From an uncultured Actinomycetes bacterium (lineage in GTDB: Bacteria > Actinomycetota > Actinomycetes > Nanopelagicales > Nanopelagicaceae), in contig CAIXDY010000065.1 in the NCBI GenBank assembly GCA_903918325.1, positions 1 to 9,865 of the forward strand: a stretch of DNA of 9,865 bases, in the 5' to 3' direction. Below are positions 6,615 to 9,865 of the stretch, in pieces (the first letter of the stretch is position 1; each line of letters starts with the position of its first letter). A program made the position numbers and the translations under genes. The notes under the pieces were generated by a model. The model was not told where the DNA came from, searched no databases, and saw only the letters and a list, made by a program, of their open reading frames with translations.

Positions 6615-8288
6615 ATGTTCTTGTCGCACTTAAATCCCGACCAGCGTGAGTCAGCCGTTGCCCTATTAGCTAGCGAAGAATTTGATGTACTAGTCATTGG
6701 CGGGGGAGTAACTGGAGTTGGTGCAGCTCTAGATGCCGCCTCCCGTGGTCTGAAAGTAGCTTTAATTGAATCTCAAGATATCGCTGCAGGTACTTCTAGT
6801 CGCTCGAGTAAGTTAATTCACGGTGGCTTACGATATTTAGAACAATATGACTTTAAATTAGTTCGCGAAGCATTACATGAACGCGAACTTATGGTTTCCT
6901 CATTAAGTCCGCACTTAGTAAAACCCGTTGGTTTCCTTTTCCCACTGACAGAAAAATTCAAAGAGCGCACTTATGTGGGCGCTGGTCTAGCTTTATATGA
7001 TGCGTTGCGCGGGTTTCAACGTGCCCTTCCATGGCACAAACACATCGGGCAGAAGCAGATTAATGAAATAGCACCTTCACTGCGCCCAGATTTAATCATG
7101 GGCGCAATTAAATATTTTGATGCTCAAGTTGATGATGCCCGCCACACAATGACTATCGCTCGAACTGCCGCACGACATGGCGCAGTAATTGCAACGCGCG
7201 TTAGTGCCGAATCCCTACTTCGTGAAGGTCGACGTGTTGTTGGCGTTAAAGCTAAAGATCTAGTCAGCGGTAAGACAATTAATATCAGTGCTAAAGCCAC
7301 CGTTATGTGCGCAGGTATTTGGAGCGATGAACTTCATGCAAAATTTGATTTAAAGCCAGGCTATGGCGTAACGATGAGTAAAGGCGTTCATATAGTTCTG
7401 CCTGGATCAGCGATTAAATCTAATGCTGGAATTATTTTGAAAACCCCAATTTCTGTTCTATTTCTTATTCCGTGGGGCGACAAGTGGATTGTTGGAACAA
7501 CTGATACTCCGTACACAGGTGATCGCGCTGAACCATTTGCTAGTCGTGATGATGTTCAATACATTCTCGATCAAGCAAATCGCGTTCTAACGCCTAAATT
7601 AAAGGCAGAAGAGATTATTGGCGTGTATGCCGGACTTCGTCCATTAGTTGCAAATAACAAAAATTCGGCAACAACAAAGCTTTCACGTGAACACACTGTT
7701 GACCGACCAGCAGCTGGATTTGTCAGCGTCGCTGGAGGCAAGTACACGACTTACCGAGTAATGGCGAAGGATGTCATTGATAGAGCAGTTATTGAACTTC
7801 GCGAATTAACTGCCGATTCAGTAACAGAAAAACTCCCACTAGTTGGAGCTGATGGGTATTTCGCTCTAGTTCAACAAGTTGAGCGCTTGAGTGAAACTAG
7901 CGGCCTTGATGCACAAACAATCACGCATTTGCTCAATCGCTATGGGTCAATGATCAGTGAAGTTCTAGAGTTAATCGAGACTGATCCAAAGCTCAAAGCT
8001 AAAGTTGATAAGAATTTGTTGTATATCAAAGCTGAAATTCTTTATGCCGCGAGCCATGAAGGTGCACGAAGTGTTGACGATGTTATTTCTCGCCGTACAC
8101 GTATCGCTTTCGAAGCCCATGATCATGGCGTGCATTTAGCCGATGAAATTGCCACAATTATTGCGCCAGTTCTGGGCTGGAGCGCTAAAGAACGTAAAGC
8201 CTCAGTTGCAGCTTATGAAGAGCTAGTCGATCGTGAACTTGAAGCTTTGGATGAACTTCTCGAAGAAAATGAGCGCGTTAGTTCTTAA
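6615..8288 (+). CDS. glpD: FAD-dependent glycerol-3-phosphate dehydrogenase, aerobic GlpD type
   Basis: GlpD oxidises sn-glycerol-3-phosphate to dihydroxyacetone phosphate at the inner face of the membrane and passes electrons through FAD to the quinone pool. The 557 residues carry the Rossmann FAD site DVLVIGGGVTGVGAALDAA (24-42), then SSRSSKLIHGGLRYLE (61-76), typical of the GlpA/GlpD family. GLRPL at 340-344 and VAGGKYTTYRVMAKD at 382-396 complete the FAD and substrate region. The C-terminal helical domain is marked by EILYAASHEGARSVDDVISR (464-483). The end is acidic and charged (LDELLEENERVSS), with no transmembrane segment, consistent with a peripheral membrane enzyme. The start is supported by GGAGA ten bases upstream and by the usual family N-terminus. 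It is divergent from glpK and overlaps the muramidase gene tail to tail by 11 bases. Confidence 0.96.
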   Translation: MFLSHLNPDQRESAVALLASEEFDVLVIGGGVTGVGAALDAASRGLKVALIESQDIAAGTSSRSSKLIHGGLRYLEQYDFKLVREALHERELMVSSLSPHLVKPVGFLFPLTEKFKERTYVGAGLALYDALRGFQRALPWHKHIGQKQINEIAPSLRPDLIMGAIKYFDAQVDDARHTMTIARTAARHGAVIATRVSAESLLREGRRVVGVKAKDLVSGKTINISAKATVMCAGIWSDELHAKFDLKPGYGVTMSKGVHIVLPGSAIKSNAGIILKTPISVLFLIPWGDKWIVGTTDTPYTGDRAEPFASRDDVQYILDQANRVLTPKLKAEEIIGVYAGLRPLVANNKNSATTKLSREHTVDRPAAGFVSVAGGKYTTYRVMAKDVIDRAVIELRELTADSVTEKLPLVGADGYFALVQQVERLSETSGLDAQTITHLLNRYGSMISEVLELIETDPKLKAKVDKNLLYIKAEILYAASHEGARSVDDVISRRTRIAFEAHDHGVHLADEIATIIAPVLGWSAKERKASVAAYEELVDRELEALDELLEENERVSS

Positions 8289-9865
8289 TTTGCTTAGCGC
8301 AACTATCAACGGCCACAGTCGGAGTTGGTGAAGGTTTCTTAGTCGGCGTAGGTGTCGGTGTAGGTGTTGGAGTCGGACCTTGCTCAACCGTGAAAGTTAC
8401 AGATTGCGCACTAGTTGCATGGGTTAAAGATTGATCAGTAAAGACTACTTTTGCATTATAAGTACCAGCTGGGATGCCCTTAATAGCTAAAGTCCATTCG
8501 CCGCTTGTTGCACGCAAGGCAGTTTGAATCGGTTTTGGATCAAGGGTAATTGCTGGATCAAAAACAAGTCGAACTGTTCCGGTCACTACAGGTGAATTAT
8601 CGGGGCGTACGACCGTGACATTAAAAGTTACTAATTTACTAGTGGTAGTTGCACTCTGACTAGTAACAGTGGTTGTGGTCGCTTCGTTGTTAGGCATCAT
8701 GTCAACTTGTGTTGGCGTCCAACTTCCTTTAGCTAAATCTAAAAATGCCGCAGCAGTTCCTCTAAAAATATTGAGGTCCAGACGGCTGCCAGGTACGCCA
8801 TATTTAGGTGCAATTCCACATGATGTGTATTGCCATACTGTCCACTGCGGTTCGCAGTTAGCACCGGTCCAAGAATGGACAAAACAGCCACTTGTTTTTT
8901 GTCCAGGTTGATTTGCTACATTAAAAGGATCAACGGCATAGTGCGCTAGCCACAATGGATATTGTGCTAGTTCAACACTCTTATTCATTGAGCCTTCAAG
9001 AAAACTCGAATACGAATACAGCATTGGCGCTCTAGCAGTTTTAGCCTTTAACACTCTAAGAAAGGTTTCAGCCCATAAAGTTACTTGACTTCGTGTTGCA
9101 TATTTTGAACAAGTGCCAGAACTGGAAAGCCGAACACATTTATCTTCTAGATCTAATGCATACGGCAGATCTTTCTCGGTGTATCCGCCAATTGATGCCA
9201 ATCGCCATGCGGCTTTTTGGGCTTGTGCGGTGGCATCTCGGATAATTGCATCATCACCGGTTACATCAGGAAAAATGGCATAGTAATAAAAGCCGGTGTA
9301 AATTCCAGCAGCTTGGGCAGCTGAGTGATCCATCACTAAATATTTAAGGGCTTGTGCGTCAGCGGTATCACGCGTATCAGATGCTTTGATCATTACAAAT
9401 CGAATACCGGCCGAGTACATCTTTGCAAAATCAATGGCTTTGTCATTGGGATGTTGCCAACGACTTATATCTGCGCCATGAATTCGATCTCCAGGACCAA
9501 GTTGCTCAATAACTAGCGCCGGATCTGCCGATGTCATTTCGGCTTGTGGTTTAACGATGATAGTTCGAGTGGGGGAATAAATTACTGAATTACCTACAGT
9601 AGTACGCACACGGTATTGAATGCTTTTAGTTGAGGGAGTTGCATCTGCGGAAATCTTCCACGTGCCAGCTTTTGTAGTTTTAGTGCTCAGATTTGTGTTC
9701 TTCCATTTACCCGCATTATTAGTTTGAAGGCGTATTACTACACCAGATCTAATCGGCTTGATAGTTCCATATAAAGTCACAACGGTATTAGTTGTCGATG
9801 GTGTCTGGGCAAGTGAAAGCGTAAGCGTTGATTTAACTGCGGTAGCACTTGGAATTCCGATGACC
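8278..9865 (-). CDS. GH25 lysozyme-like muramidase with Ig-like domains, N-terminus cut off by the right window edge
   Basis: GH25 enzymes cleave the MurNAc-GlcNAc bond of peptidoglycan, so this is probably an exported cell-wall hydrolase. Numbering here starts at an internal GTG at 9780, but the frame stays open for 28 more codons to the edge, and the upstream residues (LTLSLAQTPSTTNTVVTLYG) belong to the same beta-sandwich, so the true start and any signal peptide lie outside. Residues 1-78 are an Ig-like domain. The GH25 domain (about 100-350) has GADISRWQ with Asp104, ALDLED with the Asp200/Glu202 pair, and RLDLN with Asp335. A Thr/Ser-rich linker (364-381) leads to a second Ig-like domain (about 383-466). 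A Pro-Thr linker (469-488) and a 12-residue tail, VDSCAKQIKN at its end, follow. Six cysteines fit an exported protein. Remodelling of the cell's own wall or attack on other bacteria are both possible; nothing here decides. Confidence 0.88.
   Translation of the reverse strand, partial: VIGIPSATAVKSTLTLSLAQTPSTTNTVVTLYGTIKPIRSGVVIRLQTNNAGKWKNTNLSTKTTKAGTWKISADATPSTKSIQYRVRTTVGNSVIYSPTRTIIVKPQAEMTSADPALVIEQLGPGDRIHGADISRWQHPNDKAIDFAKMYSAGIRFVMIKASDTRDTADAQALKYLVMDHSAAQAAGIYTGFYYYAIFPDVTGDDAIIRDATAQAQKAAWRLASIGGYTEKDLPYALDLEDKCVRLSSSGTCSKYATRSQVTLWAETFLRVLKAKTARAPMLYSYSSFLEGSMNKSVELAQYPLWLAHYAVDPFNVANQPGQKTSGCFVHSWTGANCEPQWTVWQYTSCGIAPKYGVPGSRLDLNIFRGTAAAFLDLAKGSWTPTQVDMMPNNEATTTTVTSQSATTTSKLVTFNVTVVRPDNSPVVTGTVRLVFDPAITLDPKPIQTALRATSGEWTLAIKGIPAGTYNAKVVFTDQSLTHATSAQSVTFTVEQGPTPTPTPTPTPTKKPSPTPTVAVDSCAKQIKN
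8317..8376 (-). repeat. Pro-Thr coding repeat near the end of the muramidase gene
   Basis: A hexanucleotide-type tandem encodes Pro-Thr. Positions 8341-8376 give six consecutive PT units; KKPS interrupts and two more PT units follow (8317-8328). Third codon positions vary, so the DNA copies are imperfect while the protein repeat is exact. Such linkers are typically extended, exported and sometimes glycosylated in Actinobacteria. This one sits next to a short Cys-containing tail rather than between two folded domains. Confidence 0.85.

Noticed and set aside
8273..8302. Possible terminator at the glpD/muramidase junction: GCGC repeats at 8273 and 8297, and TTGC/GCAA at 8290-8302.
   Set aside because: Stems are only four pairs and no T run follows on either strand.
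9778..9780. GTG at 9780 as the start of the muramidase gene.
   Set aside because: The frame is open upstream to the window edge, the upstream residues complete the first Ig-like strand, there is no ribosome site, and an exported enzyme should have a signal peptide that this start would lack.
1..9865. Search for tRNA, rRNA, riboswitch, CRISPR, insertion sequence or prophage signals.
   Set aside because: The longest non-coding stretch is 48 bases, and no inverted-repeat-bounded transposase or array-like repeat was seen; there is nothing to support such a call.

Overview
The window reads as a compact piece of an actinobacterial chromosome with unusually low G+C for that phylum (low-to-mid 40s percent, estimated by eye). 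The proteins have actinobacterial character: a GH36 alpha-galactosidase of the actinobacterial type, a GalT with the EWVAxAxHRQ segment, and a single-chain FAD GlpD. Genes are packed almost end to end: the two divergent spacers are 20 and 48 bp, and two convergent pairs overlap at their stop codons. This combination suggests a streamlined freshwater actinobacterium of the acI / 'Candidatus Nanopelagicales' kind. That placement is an inference from style, not from a marker gene. No RNA gene, CRISPR array, insertion sequence or phage gene was seen.

Layout. Positions 1-2941 carry a minus-strand Leloir operon in the order galT, galE, galK; galK runs off the left edge. Positions 2962-5064 carry a plus-strand cytoplasmic GH36 alpha-galactosidase, divergent from galT. 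Positions 5061-6566 carry minus-strand glycerol kinase (glpK), convergent with the galactosidase and divergent from glpD. Positions 6615-8288 carry plus-strand FAD-dependent glycerol-3-phosphate dehydrogenase (glpD). Positions 8278-9865 carry a minus-strand GH25 lysozyme-like muramidase with Ig-like domains and a Pro-Thr linker; it runs off the right edge.

How they work together. The galactosidase releases galactose from alpha-galactosides inside the cell. GalK, GalT and GalE convert galactose to glucose-1-phosphate. GlpK and GlpD convert glycerol to dihydroxyacetone phosphate. Side by side, these enzymes would be enough to break down an alpha-galactosyl-glycerol (floridoside, isofloridoside) completely to central metabolites once imported. 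This is the main biological hypothesis from the window. The transporter and regulator are not in view.

Regulation. Both divergent spacers contain the octamer TTACTCTA. It provides a TANNNT -10 hexamer on each strand, offset by one base, so each spacer may be a single bidirectional promoter. At the galactosidase, the -10 sits exactly where a leaderless transcript starting at the GTG start codon would require it.
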